Virus record (IMG/VR): IMGVR_UViG_3300032893_000005 | Coordinates: 62,001 to 126,000 of that record | DNA length: 64,000 bases | Source: a virus | Reading direction: 5' to 3' (one strand) | In this document: in pieces, positions 30,831 through 39,128 of the stretch | Numbering within the stretch: position 1 is the stretch's first letter | Layout: each line of letters starts with the position of its first letter | Program-made: the position numbers and the translations under genes | Notes under the pieces: generated by a model | Seen by the model: the letters and a program-made list of their open reading frames with translations, nothing else | Told to the model about the DNA's origin: nothing | Databases searched by the model: none

Positions 30831-32039
30831 ATGAAGACCAAGAACCAAGAAGATAAGCCTGCGACCCCAGTCCCATCGCTGCTGACGTACTCTGCACTGA
30901 AGCGTCAGACACGCCTGACGGATGAAGAGATGATGCTCATCGTCCGTAAGTACTTTGCCTGCGAAGGATTCTTGAGCGAGAAGACTGAGGCTGCAATTAA
31001 CAGCCCTCTGTTTAACGACTATAACTTCAAGTCAAGACTCTTCATCGAAATACTTAAAGTCGAGGCTTCGTCTATGAAGCTGTACAATAGTGAGGACATA
31101 TACGACTACATGGTCGACACCAAGCTCATCAACAAGAGCGCAGAGTCCCGGCTTGCTGTCATAAGCACCGTGAGTAACCTCGTGAACGACGGCAAGCTTC
31201 GCGGCCTAGACTACGCACTCGTGAACTTCGACAACGGCAAGCGAGAGAGTAGGCTCTACCGCTTCGAAGACGTGCAAGGCCGGATCATCAAGAAGTTGCT
31301 CAAGCATGTGACCGTGAAGTCGCACCGCGTGGTGAAGGCTGAGCCCGTGATCAAGGCTGGCGAAGGGAAGAAGACCATCATCAGGAAGAGTACTACGGTT
31401 ACCCAGCCAACTTCGAAGGAAGTGTCCGAGCTTAAGGCTCAGCTCGCGTCTGCCAACGAAACGATCGTGCGCATGACTGCGGAGAACGAGTCTCTGAAGG
31501 AAGAGCTGAGGACGCTCAGGAACTTGGAGCGGAGCAGTATCCAGAAGATCTTGGAAGCTACGACCAGCATCGAGGAGAAGCTGTCCAAGTCCGCGCCGCA
31601 GCCGACGCCAAGACCAACCGCAGAAGTCGCCCAGCCCTTGCCCATAGACCAAGTTTTGGACATACCCGTATCGATCACCGATGCTCGGCTGACGACGCCA
31701 GACAACCACCTGTGCCTGGTGCTACTCAACTACCTAACGCGGACGAGGGGTCCGTACACCACCAAGGTTGAGACCTTGAACTTGTGGGAAAAGTGGCTCG
31801 ACGACGCCACTGACGGAAACCTCCTGCCGGGCCAGATGTACTGCGTAGTTCACAACTACGTCCTCGGTGTCTTGAACAACTACACGTTCCTGCAGTCTCA
31901 GTTCTCCAACCTGTACGACACTACCAAGACGTACCTGACGGCGAACGCTGAGGGTAAGAAGAACTACGTGAACTTGCTTGGGCAGTGGCAGGCAAACACC
32001 AACCGTACCGTTCCAGTTACTGGTAACATCGTCGTATGA
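30831..32039 (+). CDS. 402-residue protein with central coiled coil
   Basis: Start ATG 30831 with AAAGGAGAA upstream, better than an earlier in-frame start inside the previous gene. The N-terminal 180 residues are helical and basic. A Lys-rich linker (GEGKKTIIRKST) leads into a coiled coil at about 205-265 (VSELKAQLASANETIVRM), a Pro-rich stretch (about 270-285) and a helical C-terminal domain. It may be a structural or scaffolding-like protein, or a replication accessory, but no signature decides. It is the largest unknown in the second half of the rightward cluster. Confidence 0.78.
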   Translation: MKTKNQEDKPATPVPSLLTYSALKRQTRLTDEEMMLIVRKYFACEGFLSEKTEAAINSPLFNDYNFKSRLFIEILKVEASSMKLYNSEDIYDYMVDTKLINKSAESRLAVISTVSNLVNDGKLRGLDYALVNFDNGKRESRLYRFEDVQGRIIKKLLKHVTVKSHRVVKAEPVIKAGEGKKTIIRKSTTVTQPTSKEVSELKAQLASANETIVRMTAENESLKEELRTLRNLERSSIQKILEATTSIEEKLSKSAPQPTPRPTAEVAQPLPIDQVLDIPVSITDARLTTPDNHLCLVLLNYLTRTRGPYTTKVETLNLWEKWLDDATDGNLLPGQMYCVVHNYVLGVLNNYTFLQSQFSNLYDTTKTYLTANAEGKKNYVNLLGQWQANTNRTVPVTGNIVV

Positions 32040-32227
32040 ACAAGGGCGACGTCGTCAACCTCACAGAAGACTTCGAGTACCTGGGCGTCGGGCGCACGAG
32101 CCTCGGCGTCATAGTGAGCATAGCAGACACCGATGTAGAGGTGAAGTTCGTCGGTCGTCGTGGTACGATCATATGTCAACTGGATGAGTTAAAGGTGGTG
32201 CAAGATGGAGAAGAACGTAATGGCTAA
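32036..32227 (+). CDS. Small beta-barrel (SH3-like) protein
   Basis: 63 residues beginning MNKGDVVNLTEDFEYLG; short strands and a GxGR turn suggest an SH3-like or KOW-like barrel, in the style of the N-terminal part of the protein at 13,165. Unknown partner. Confidence 0.7.
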   Translation: MNKGDVVNLTEDFEYLGVGRTSLGVIVSIADTDVEVKFVGRRGTIICQLDELKVVQDGEERNG

Positions 32228-32483
32228 GGTGTACGTAATTGCGTACCTGATCTTACTGGGAACGCTGCTCGGCTTCGTGGCAGGCGGCATCGTCCAGAAG
32301 CACGAGATGAAGCCGATCGTACTGCACGACTTCAACGTGGGCCGGAACCAGGGCTTCGTGATCGGCTGCCAGTTCGCAGCCTCGAGCATGCGCGGGGTCG
32401 ATCCAGGTGATCCGTTAGTTGAGATGTACAAGGAGTGGTGCACGAAGAACGCGATGGCCTTCAGCAAGATGGCGGATAAATGA
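32220..32483 (+). CDS. Small membrane-anchored protein
   Basis: 87 residues from ATG 32220; an ATG 15 bases upstream is also possible. One N-terminal membrane helix (VIAYLILLGTLLGFVAGGIV), then a short soluble part with FVIGCQFAASSM and EWCTKN. The VIGC segment resembles that in the lipoprotein at 19,662, suggesting two envelope-located relatives. Confidence 0.72.
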   Translation: MAKVYVIAYLILLGTLLGFVAGGIVQKHEMKPIVLHDFNVGRNQGFVIGCQFAASSMRGVDPGDPLVEMYKEWCTKNAMAFSKMADK

Positions 32484-32713
32484 AGATGATCAACGAGGTC
32501 AGGATAAAGGCTCCCATGCGCCAGGTGATCGAGGTTCCAGACGCTCGGTACGACCGCGAGTGGAAGACCTACTTCTTGCCGATCACCGTCACGGAAGAGC
32601 ATCCTAAGGACAGTAATCCCATATCAGAGCTTGTCACGATCTGCCTCAACGACAAGGCAGACGCAGAGAGGCTCATCAGCCTGATCAGGAAGGCGACGAG
32701 GAAGATCAAGTGA
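32480..32713 (+). CDS. Small hypothetical protein
   Basis: 77 residues, basic, alpha/beta, no recognised motif. ATGA and GTGA junctions on both sides. Confidence 0.72.
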   Translation: MKMINEVRIKAPMRQVIEVPDARYDREWKTYFLPITVTEEHPKDSNPISELVTICLNDKADAERLISLIRKATRKIK

Positions 32714-32952
32714 GCGAGTACGGCTATCACTACAACGTGATTCAGACCAACGGCGAAGGCTGGCACGTCCTGACCTTGATGGAGGACTACCAGCAGCATG
32801 GGTATGAGTCGTTCGGAACGATGGTCGACGCGAAGACTGGCGTCCTCTGCATACTGATGCGCAAGCCGATGACCGCCGAAGAAGCTAGGCAGAAGCGCAT
32901 GAAGTGGGCCATTGACCAAGAGCGTCGTGAGAAGAAGGCTAGGTCAAAGTGA
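32710..32952 (+). CDS. Small hypothetical protein
   Basis: 80 residues from GTG 32710; a beta N-terminal half and a very basic helical C-terminus (KRMKWAIDQERREKKARSK). The layout resembles small phage DUF proteins that begin Y-x-Y...G-W-x-V, but no name is given. Confidence 0.72.
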   Translation: MSEYGYHYNVIQTNGEGWHVLTLMEDYQQHGYESFGTMVDAKTGVLCILMRKPMTAEEARQKRMKWAIDQERREKKARSK

Positions 32953-33602
32953 AGGTCTCGTTCGACGAGAAGATCAACCTGCTGCACGTCACTTACCCGA
33001 CCCAGGTCGAGCTGGCTCAGGCACTCGCTCGCTTCCAGGAACACTACGAGAACCCAGAACTTCGCGGCAAGGTCTTTACCCTAGGAGAACTCCGCGAGTG
33101 GTACACCAATTTCCACGGAGCTTGGACGTACTACGTGGACTGGAGCGGTTTTAACTTCCCATCGCACGTCCTCGAATACTTCAAGGACGGATCGTTTGAT
33201 CCCCTGACTGCACTGGAAGAGGAGTTCCTGGAAGCCGTCCGCTACCGGCGCGGCAAGTTCTACATCATCGGAACCTACGATGGCGACGACTCCACGGTCA
33301 AGCACGAGAAGCTGCACGCACTCTGGTACTCAAACGAGGCCTACAAGGAAGAAGTGCAGAAGTACTTCTCGATATGCTTTCACCTGAGCCCGCTGGCCGC
33401 TCACCTCCGCAAGAAGGGCTACCACGAAGAAGTCATCGAGGATGAGATGCAGGCGTACCTTGGAGCTTCGCACGAGTACCTGCAGGACCAAGGGCTGATC
33501 ACGACGAACTGCGACATGAGCCCAGAAGCTCACTTATTTACTCACGCCTTGAAGATCGAAGAGATCGCTAACAAGTACCTGGAAGCGCAGAGGGGAAGAT
33601 AA
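32949..33602 (+). CDS. Putative zincin-like metallopeptidase (HExxH)
   Basis: 217 residues from GTG 32949. HEKLHALWY at about 119-127 gives an HExxH zinc-protease motif, and an acidic helix about 40 residues later (VIEDEMQAYLG) could supply the third ligand Glu, as in gluzincins. The preceding FYIIGTYDGDDSTVKHE strand leads into the helix as in such folds. There is no signal peptide, so it would act in the cytoplasm, possibly on host proteins. HExxH occurs by chance at moderate rates, but the downstream DE helix and the conserved look of the domain support the call. Confidence 0.6.
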   Translation: MKVSFDEKINLLHVTYPTQVELAQALARFQEHYENPELRGKVFTLGELREWYTNFHGAWTYYVDWSGFNFPSHVLEYFKDGSFDPLTALEEEFLEAVRYRRGKFYIIGTYDGDDSTVKHEKLHALWYSNEAYKEEVQKYFSICFHLSPLAAHLRKKGYHEEVIEDEMQAYLGASHEYLQDQGLITTNCDMSPEAHLFTHALKIEEIANKYLEAQRGR

Positions 33603-34067
33603 GTGAACGGCAGCCTACTCCACTTCGAGAAGACGGACAAGGTCGTCGTTCACTACGCGAAGCTCAACTCCGTGGACCTGGGGGTCGAATTCTTCACGAT
33701 GATCATGAGGCCGATCGCGTTCGCGACGCCAAGCCACGAGTACGTGAGGGTAGGTTACCAGGAGATGATGGCTGATCCGCGCGGGGCCTTGGGATGCCTG
33801 AAGCGGGCCGTGCTGAAGCGCTACGTGGGCATGCTGAACGCATCTGTCAACTCTTCAGACGAAGAGAGGCTGATGCAGGAGGCTGGCTTAGGATGGATGT
33901 GGGAGATCAACGACGTCGAGCTTGTCGAGTGTCGCCTGCTTGTCCCGAAGATGCCTGTCTACGACGTGCCGCACGCTCTGCTCGTCTCTCACGTAGCCGA
34001 TGCTCACGTCCTTCCTCATCCAGAAGGTTATGCACCGCCACTCGCATTCCAAGAACTGCAGCAATAA
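33603..34067 (+). CDS. Hypothetical protein, last gene of the rightward cluster
   Basis: 154 residues from GTG 33603 directly after the previous stop. Alpha/beta, no recognised motif; the C-terminus is rich in Pro, His and Ala. The leftward cluster ends 31 bases further on, and no intrinsic terminator is visible in that gap. Confidence 0.74.
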   Translation: MNGSLLHFEKTDKVVVHYAKLNSVDLGVEFFTMIMRPIAFATPSHEYVRVGYQEMMADPRGALGCLKRAVLKRYVGMLNASVNSSDEERLMQEAGLGWMWEINDVELVECRLLVPKMPVYDVPHALLVSHVADAHVLPHPEGYAPPLAFQELQQ

Positions 34068-34097
34068 CCAGACAACCAACAGGGATGAGCGGACCCA

Positions 34098-34280
34098 TCA
34101 GTTCTGCCCCTGCTTCTTCTTGAGTTCCTTAGCCCGCTTGCGAGCCTTGGCCTCTTCGCCGACCTTGTAGCTGAAGCCGCAGGTCGGACACTTCTTGTAG
34201 AACGAGTTCGTAGGGTGTCCTAGGACGTAGGAGAAGCACACCGGGCAGTGCTGGATGGGAGCGTCGCTTGAGTCTTCCAT
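34098..34280 (-). CDS. Small zinc-ribbon protein
   Basis: 60 residues from ATG 34280. CPVCFSYVLG and CPTCGFSYK form a zinc ribbon, followed by a Lys/Ala-rich basic tail. It is the last gene of the leftward tail cluster, seven bases beyond the fibre gene. A longer frame to 34,367 would overlap the fibre gene and is not used. Possibly a regulator or a nucleic-acid-binding accessory. Confidence 0.7.
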   Translation of the reverse strand: MEDSSDAPIQHCPVCFSYVLGHPTNSFYKKCPTCGFSYKVGEEAKARKRAKELKKKQGQN

Positions 34281-34287
34281 GAAGATC

Positions 34288-35010
34288 TTATAGGTCGATG
34301 AGCGGAGTATTAGACCAGGCAGCGATCGGTACTCGATACTGGCCAGACTCAATCTGACCTGTAGCAAACGGAGAGGCGTTACCGTTCATGGGCGTACCGT
34401 TCAAGGTGTTGGCAGTGTTGAAGTACAGGTTGGATGTGGTTTGTCCAGGGAGAGCGACGAGGCGAGTCTCGCCCACGTTACTGTTGTTCAAGCACGTTCC
34501 CAAGAACAGTGTTCCAGAAGGGATCAGGGTTGAGTCGACCAGGATGTTCGTAGGCAGAGGAAGAAGTGCTATAGCAGAAGAAACGGTACCGGTGGTGAAG
34601 CGGTAGTCGCAGGTGATGTTCTTCCCGTCGCGGTTGTAGTAGAAGTTAGCCCCAGTGAGAGTGCCTAGACCGCCGCCAGCCGTGCCTTGAAACAGGAGGG
34701 TTGTCTCTGTGCGTGGTAAGCCTACGATCGTGACGAACGATCCGAACGCTCCGCTGCTGTCAGCCAGGAAAGCCCCAACCAGGAGTGCACCAGAGTTCGA
34801 TCCTCGAAACGTACTGGAGACGCTAGAGCTGACTTGTAGAGCACCGTTCAAGAGGTAGACGTAGTACATGGTTCCAGCAGTCAAGCTTGGAACTGCGACG
34901 GTCAGCGTAAATCCAGCTACGGTAGCAGATATGATGCCGGAGCCCTGTGACAGACTGCTTGGCAGAACGTACGTAAGTCCGGGGGTTGTGAAGAGGTTGG
35001 TAGCTGGCAT
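34288..35010 (-). CDS. Putative tail fibre or receptor-binding protein
   Basis: 240 residues, Ser/Thr/Gly/Leu-rich with short beta strands and almost no Lys, typical of fibre tips. The N-terminal MPATNLFTTPGLTYVLPSSL and C-terminal PIAAWSNTPL resemble small terminal fibre proteins. Located at the distal end of the fibre gene row, where receptor-binding parts usually lie. No enzymatic domain is seen. Confidence 0.65.
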   Translation of the reverse strand: MPATNLFTTPGLTYVLPSSLSQGSGIISATVAGFTLTVAVPSLTAGTMYYVYLLNGALQVSSSVSSTFRGSNSGALLVGAFLADSSGAFGSFVTIVGLPRTETTLLFQGTAGGGLGTLTGANFYYNRDGKNITCDYRFTTGTVSSAIALLPLPTNILVDSTLIPSGTLFLGTCLNNSNVGETRLVALPGQTTSNLYFNTANTLNGTPMNGNASPFATGQIESGQYRVPIAAWSNTPLIDL

Positions 35011-35011
35011 G

Positions 35012-35356
35012 TTACTGTCCCATCAGCGCGTTGATCTCGTCGTCGGTCAAGCCCAGCGCCTTGAGCTTTGATAGACCGGAAGCCTTGGCCTTGGCCTGAG
35101 CGTTGGCGACGTCAGCTCTGCGATCCTCTGCGGACTGGTAGTTCTTGTACTCAGCCGACTTCTTGTTGATCTTGTTCCAGTAGCTGACGACCGCACTGCG
35201 GACGTCTTGACCGGGCTCATCAGTGAAGTGAACCTGGAACTGTGAGTTCGCAGAGCATCCGCAGTACTTGTCGCCCGCGTTCTTGGCGAGCCAAGCGTGG
35301 ACGAGGTTCATGTCTACTTTGAAGGCTTTCCAATCAAGGTTGATGTCGATGGTCAT
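35012..35356 (-). CDS. Small protein between fibre genes, possible fibre chaperone
   Basis: 114 residues, soluble, helical C-terminal half (Ala/Lys/Asp-rich), with Cys pair YCGCSAN. Sequence style is unlike the fibre genes that flank it. Proteins of this size between fibre genes are often fibre-assembly chaperones, but no homology can be stated. Confidence 0.65.
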   Translation of the reverse strand: MTIDINLDWKAFKVDMNLVHAWLAKNAGDKYCGCSANSQFQVHFTDEPGQDVRSAVVSYWNKINKKSAEYKNYQSAEDRRADVANAQAKAKASGLSKLKALGLTDDEINALMGQ

Positions 35357-35357
35357 G

Positions 35358-37994
35358 TTACCTCTCCCTCACGGTGAGTATGCGAGCGCCGATGTTGCCT
35401 GTACTCGTGTTTACAAACCAGTACAGGTCTACCTTGTGATAGCCAGGGGCAACCTGAACGATGAAACTGTCAGTAATGGTAGAACCGGCTGTTCCCACCG
35501 CACTAGCCTTAGAGTTACCCACCGCAACACCGTCTACGTAAACTTGGAGGTTAACTGAGTCTCCAGCACCACCGCTGTTGGAGACGACGGCGGAGTAGCT
35601 TATGTCTAACGGTCCCCCGTTCGTCTTGATGGTGCATGATAGGTCGGGAACAGGGATTGCTGTAGTAGACGTCGTGGTCGGCGTTGCCGTGACTCCAACT
35701 GCCTGCGACCACGCCTTCACTGCAGGCAAAGCATCCTTGACCGGAGTTGACTTTCGGTTATCGCTGATCGAGTTAGATCCAATGTTCAGGGTGTTCTGGA
35801 GATCCGCGTAGACGTTCGGCTTGTACGAGTGGATCGGAACGATGAGTTGGATGTCCGGGAAGAAGAAGCTTCCAGTTCCAGCACTCCTCTGGATGGTGAT
35901 CGTGTGGATGCCTAAGCTTAGTCCAGAGATCGAGATGCGACCGGGGATCAGTCCAGTTGCAGTAGTGGTGGTGTACGTTCCACCACCGCCGTTGCTCATG
36001 TTCTGAAGGGCAGTTGCGGTAGCATACAGACTTCCGTCAACGGAGACCTGAACGCTGAACGTGCCTCCGACGGAGTTTTCTACGGTTAATACTGCCCCAG
36101 TACCGAAGAAAGTGTACGATGCTGGTTGGCTGTTGTTGGTGGAAGTACTCGTGTCCCATCCAGAGGGGTACGTGGTGCTCGACTGTATCGTCCAGTTGGC
36201 ACCCGTGTAGACAAACTCTCTGGCAATGCTCTTGTACAGTGTTCCCTGAGCTAAGATGAGAGCACCGTTCGCAGTGTTGTCTGTGAGTGCAGAAGTGCTG
36301 AAGTTTGCCATCACGTTGTAGTCAGCAATCTCCACGGTTCCAGAAGGAAGCGAAGGCTTCTTGGGCTGGTAAACCATGAACTTGACTATGCCGCCTAAAC
36401 CGCTGGTAACAGCAGTCAGGGTGAGCTTAAACGTGTGGCTGCCGTAGGGCAGTCCAGACACGACCTTTACGATCTGTGTTCCACTAGTCGGCAAGGTGAT
36501 GGCAGCCGCAGTGCTACCGTCGATTGCGTAGGTAAAGCTTGCTCCCACTAACGAAGACGCGGTGTACTGTATGTCAAGGCCAGTGCCGACGAACGTCAGG
36601 ATATGGCTCTGCGATGAAGCGCTGTGCCCTAGCGCATCATAGCCGTTGATGGCTGAAAAGTTACAACCAGTCGACGATAACGTGGTCGTACCGTCGTCCA
36701 AGGTAAATGCGGCAACTTGGCTACCCGACACTCTGCTGAAGTCGTCAGTGCGGCCTGCACCAAACTCACGCGGGAAGTATGTTTTAGCAACTTCTTCGTT
36801 CGTGTGGTCCGCAGATGTCAAGAGTGCAGAAGAGGTGTTGACTGCCTGCCACGCACTTCCGATAGACCCGTCACCGTTCTGGTAGACCAGGACTCGTCCG
36901 CCTCTGGTGCCGGTAGCGATAGCGTTGTACGCGAACGTAGACTGAGCAGAAGTGGTGTACTTCTTCCCTTGAACGTACCCAACACCAGGGCTAACCGTGA
37001 TGTTCGATGACTCGTTCAAGAACTCAAAGCCCTGAACCCCGATCTGGACTGCGGACGTGAAGTTGATCTTTACGGTGTGAATGCCGAGGGTAAGGCCGGA
37101 GACCGCCTTGATGATCCCGTCCGATGCGTAGTTCCTTCCAGAGAGCACGTTTGAGAACGAGCTGCTCCAGATGTTAGCCCCAGCGGCACCGCCGTCGGTC
37201 GCAACGGTGATGGTCGCTGCCGCACTGCCGATCGCAAACAGGCAGTTCAGGCCAGTCCCGTAGAAGGTAACTTCGATGTAGTCAGAGCCAGAAGTTGACG
37301 GTAAGATGTAGAGGCCGGAAGTAGTAGCTCCGCTGTTCGTCCAGTTACCGACGAACCTTACTTGTCCGAAGGTATCGTTGATTAAGCCAGAGACCGTCTC
37401 CCCGTTTGGACCATACTCGTTTTGAATCTGAAAGATCGACTGAGAAGGTATGCGTTCAACGCCCATCCTCGCCTTCAAGTTCTGGGAAAGGTCAGCCATC
37501 GAAGCGCGGTTGGTTATGGTCGAGTAGAACGTGCCAGCAGCCGGAGTTCCGGTAGTGGTAGTGGCGGTTATCGTACTGTCAGTCTGACTGACGAAGCCCT
37601 GGAAGCCAGACGCCATCTCAGCATAGAGCTGAGTGAACCGGTTGTCGGTCAGGAACTCAGACTCCTTCTTCAAGCCCAGCTTGTAAGCGAGGATGTTCAG
37701 GTTAGCGGGCAAGTTGTAGTTGAGCGTAACCTGCGAAGAGGTGTTGTCAGAGGCGATGCTGGTGAAGGTGTAGTCGTTCGACGAGCCGAGCGTGAGAAGC
37801 TTGCCATCTACGTACAGCAAGAACTGGTCAGTCAGGGACTGGTCGATGCTGAAGGTCATGTTGATGACGTTCTGGTTAGCGGTCGACGTCGCCGTGTACT
37901 TCGAGAGGACCGGTTGGATCGGCGAGTACGGGAGGTCGTTGGTCGTCGTCCGCTTGACCGTGCCTTTGGGATTTAGTACTTGTGATGCTGGCAT
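35358..37994 (-). CDS. Large tail fibre with repeated jelly-roll-like modules
   Basis: 878 residues, Ser/Thr/Gly-rich. Four modules end in a similar strand: LGIHTVKINF, YGSHTFKLTL, LGIHTITIQR and PGYHKVDLYW, each about 100-250 residues apart and preceded by a segment such as FYGTGLNCLF, FVGTGLDIQY or FFGTGAVLTV. This is the pattern of repeated carbohydrate-binding beta-sandwich domains. The N-terminus (LLYVDGKLLTLGSSNDY) shares a beta module with other fibre proteins here. It likely contacts host surface glycans. Start ATG 37994 follows AAGGATAAG. Confidence 0.8.
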   Translation of the reverse strand: MPASQVLNPKGTVKRTTTNDLPYSPIQPVLSKYTATSTANQNVINMTFSIDQSLTDQFLLYVDGKLLTLGSSNDYTFTSIASDNTSSQVTLNYNLPANLNILAYKLGLKKESEFLTDNRFTQLYAEMASGFQGFVSQTDSTITATTTTGTPAAGTFYSTITNRASMADLSQNLKARMGVERIPSQSIFQIQNEYGPNGETVSGLINDTFGQVRFVGNWTNSGATTSGLYILPSTSGSDYIEVTFYGTGLNCLFAIGSAAATITVATDGGAAGANIWSSSFSNVLSGRNYASDGIIKAVSGLTLGIHTVKINFTSAVQIGVQGFEFLNESSNITVSPGVGYVQGKKYTTSAQSTFAYNAIATGTRGGRVLVYQNGDGSIGSAWQAVNTSSALLTSADHTNEEVAKTYFPREFGAGRTDDFSRVSGSQVAAFTLDDGTTTLSSTGCNFSAINGYDALGHSASSQSHILTFVGTGLDIQYTASSLVGASFTYAIDGSTAAAITLPTSGTQIVKVVSGLPYGSHTFKLTLTAVTSGLGGIVKFMVYQPKKPSLPSGTVEIADYNVMANFSTSALTDNTANGALILAQGTLYKSIAREFVYTGANWTIQSSTTYPSGWDTSTSTNNSQPASYTFFGTGAVLTVENSVGGTFSVQVSVDGSLYATATALQNMSNGGGGTYTTTTATGLIPGRISISGLSLGIHTITIQRSAGTGSFFFPDIQLIVPIHSYKPNVYADLQNTLNIGSNSISDNRKSTPVKDALPAVKAWSQAVGVTATPTTTSTTAIPVPDLSCTIKTNGGPLDISYSAVVSNSGGAGDSVNLQVYVDGVAVGNSKASAVGTAGSTITDSFIVQVAPGYHKVDLYWFVNTSTGNIGARILTVRER

Positions 37995-38004
37995 GTCTTA
38001 TCCT

Positions 38005-39120
38005 TTATAGTCCGCAGTCAACTGTCCAGTGAGCGGTATAGAAGTGTCCGGCAGTAAGAACAGCACCGCCCTCTATCGTCACGTAGTTCTCTCCCCAGTT
38101 GAAGTTGGTGGGAGTGATCGACGTATCGCTGGAAGAGTTGTTGTCGTGAACCTTGCCAGCGGTACCAGTAGTGTCCGAGTAGAACTGCACCAGAGTGTAT
38201 GTTCCAGGAAGGCGCTTAGGTACCTTGAACCAGGCCTTACCACCGTCACTCATCGTTTGAGTATCGGTAGCGATGTTGCGGTAACATCCATTTTCGTTGG
38301 CGGTGCCAGGAGCAACTCCTTGCGGATAGCTCTTCTCGTAGTAGCGCTGACACAGCGCAAGCTCTTGCTGGATGCTTCTGCCGTTGCGAGCAAACCCAGT
38401 CGCCGAGAAGCCCAAGGGTCCTTCGACGATCGAGAACTGAGCAATCTGGAAAGTTGCGCTGCTGGTAGCCATCCAGTTCGTGGCAGAAGAAGCAACTACG
38501 TAGCTGCCAGCCTGCCAAGAGTTGAGGGTAGAAGTCGCGTACGTGGTTCCGGCATAACTTCCTATGTCGACGTACAGTGCGTTCGTGTTGTCGAAGTTCC
38601 ACGTGCCAACAGTGTCCATCTGGACTGAGATAGAAATAAACTGCCACGTACTGGCTCCGTTGATGGTAAACGTAGTGACGTAGCTTCTGTTGGTAGACCC
38701 ATTTCTAAGAGCGAACGAGTAAGTTCCAGTTACGGAAGCTTGAGCCCAGAACCCAAAGGTCACTGTTTTTTGATGGATCTTCTCAAAGTCTAGCCCTTCC
38801 ATTCGGTACTGACAAACCTCTACGTAGTCCGAGGCTGCGAAGGATGCTATCCCCGTAACCATCGTTGCCAGTAAGCTGTACGTACTCTGAAATCCTGACT
38901 GGGCTACGGTAGGTATCGTAGCAGACCTAGCTATCGAGTAGTTCTTAACAGTTGATCCTCCAGAATCGTAGGTGAACATGTCGGCGGCATATCCAGAAGT
39001 TGTGGTCGCAGTGTTGACCGTCGTGGTGCTACCCTCGACGCGCTGCCAGAAGTCGAAGGCACCGTTGATCGCCAGGTTCCTGATCTCAGATGGTGTATGT
39101 GCGCCTATGATCTTACTCAT
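38005..39120 (-). CDS. Tail fibre protein with LCQRYYEKS-type C-terminal domain
   Basis: 371 residues. N-terminal RNLAINGAFDFWQRVEGST followed about 220 residues later by QQELALCQRYYEKSYPQGVA is a well-known phage fibre arrangement, with a C-terminal beta domain ending in HFYTAHWTVDCGL. The same two blocks occur in the C-terminal half of the next fibre (39,129). It probably forms the receptor-binding part. Start follows TAAGGTGAAAC. Confidence 0.82.
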   Translation of the reverse strand: MSKIIGAHTPSEIRNLAINGAFDFWQRVEGSTTTVNTATTTSGYAADMFTYDSGGSTVKNYSIARSATIPTVAQSGFQSTYSLLATMVTGIASFAASDYVEVCQYRMEGLDFEKIHQKTVTFGFWAQASVTGTYSFALRNGSTNRSYVTTFTINGASTWQFISISVQMDTVGTWNFDNTNALYVDIGSYAGTTYATSTLNSWQAGSYVVASSATNWMATSSATFQIAQFSIVEGPLGFSATGFARNGRSIQQELALCQRYYEKSYPQGVAPGTANENGCYRNIATDTQTMSDGGKAWFKVPKRLPGTYTLVQFYSDTTGTAGKVHDNNSSSDTSITPTNFNWGENYVTIEGGAVLTAGHFYTAHWTVDCGL

Positions 39121-39128
39121 GTTTCACC

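Noticed and set aside
34050-34118. Inverted repeat AGAACTG ... CAGTTCT across the convergence point
   Set aside because: Arms are short and more than 40 bases apart with no T-run, so it is not a credible terminator.
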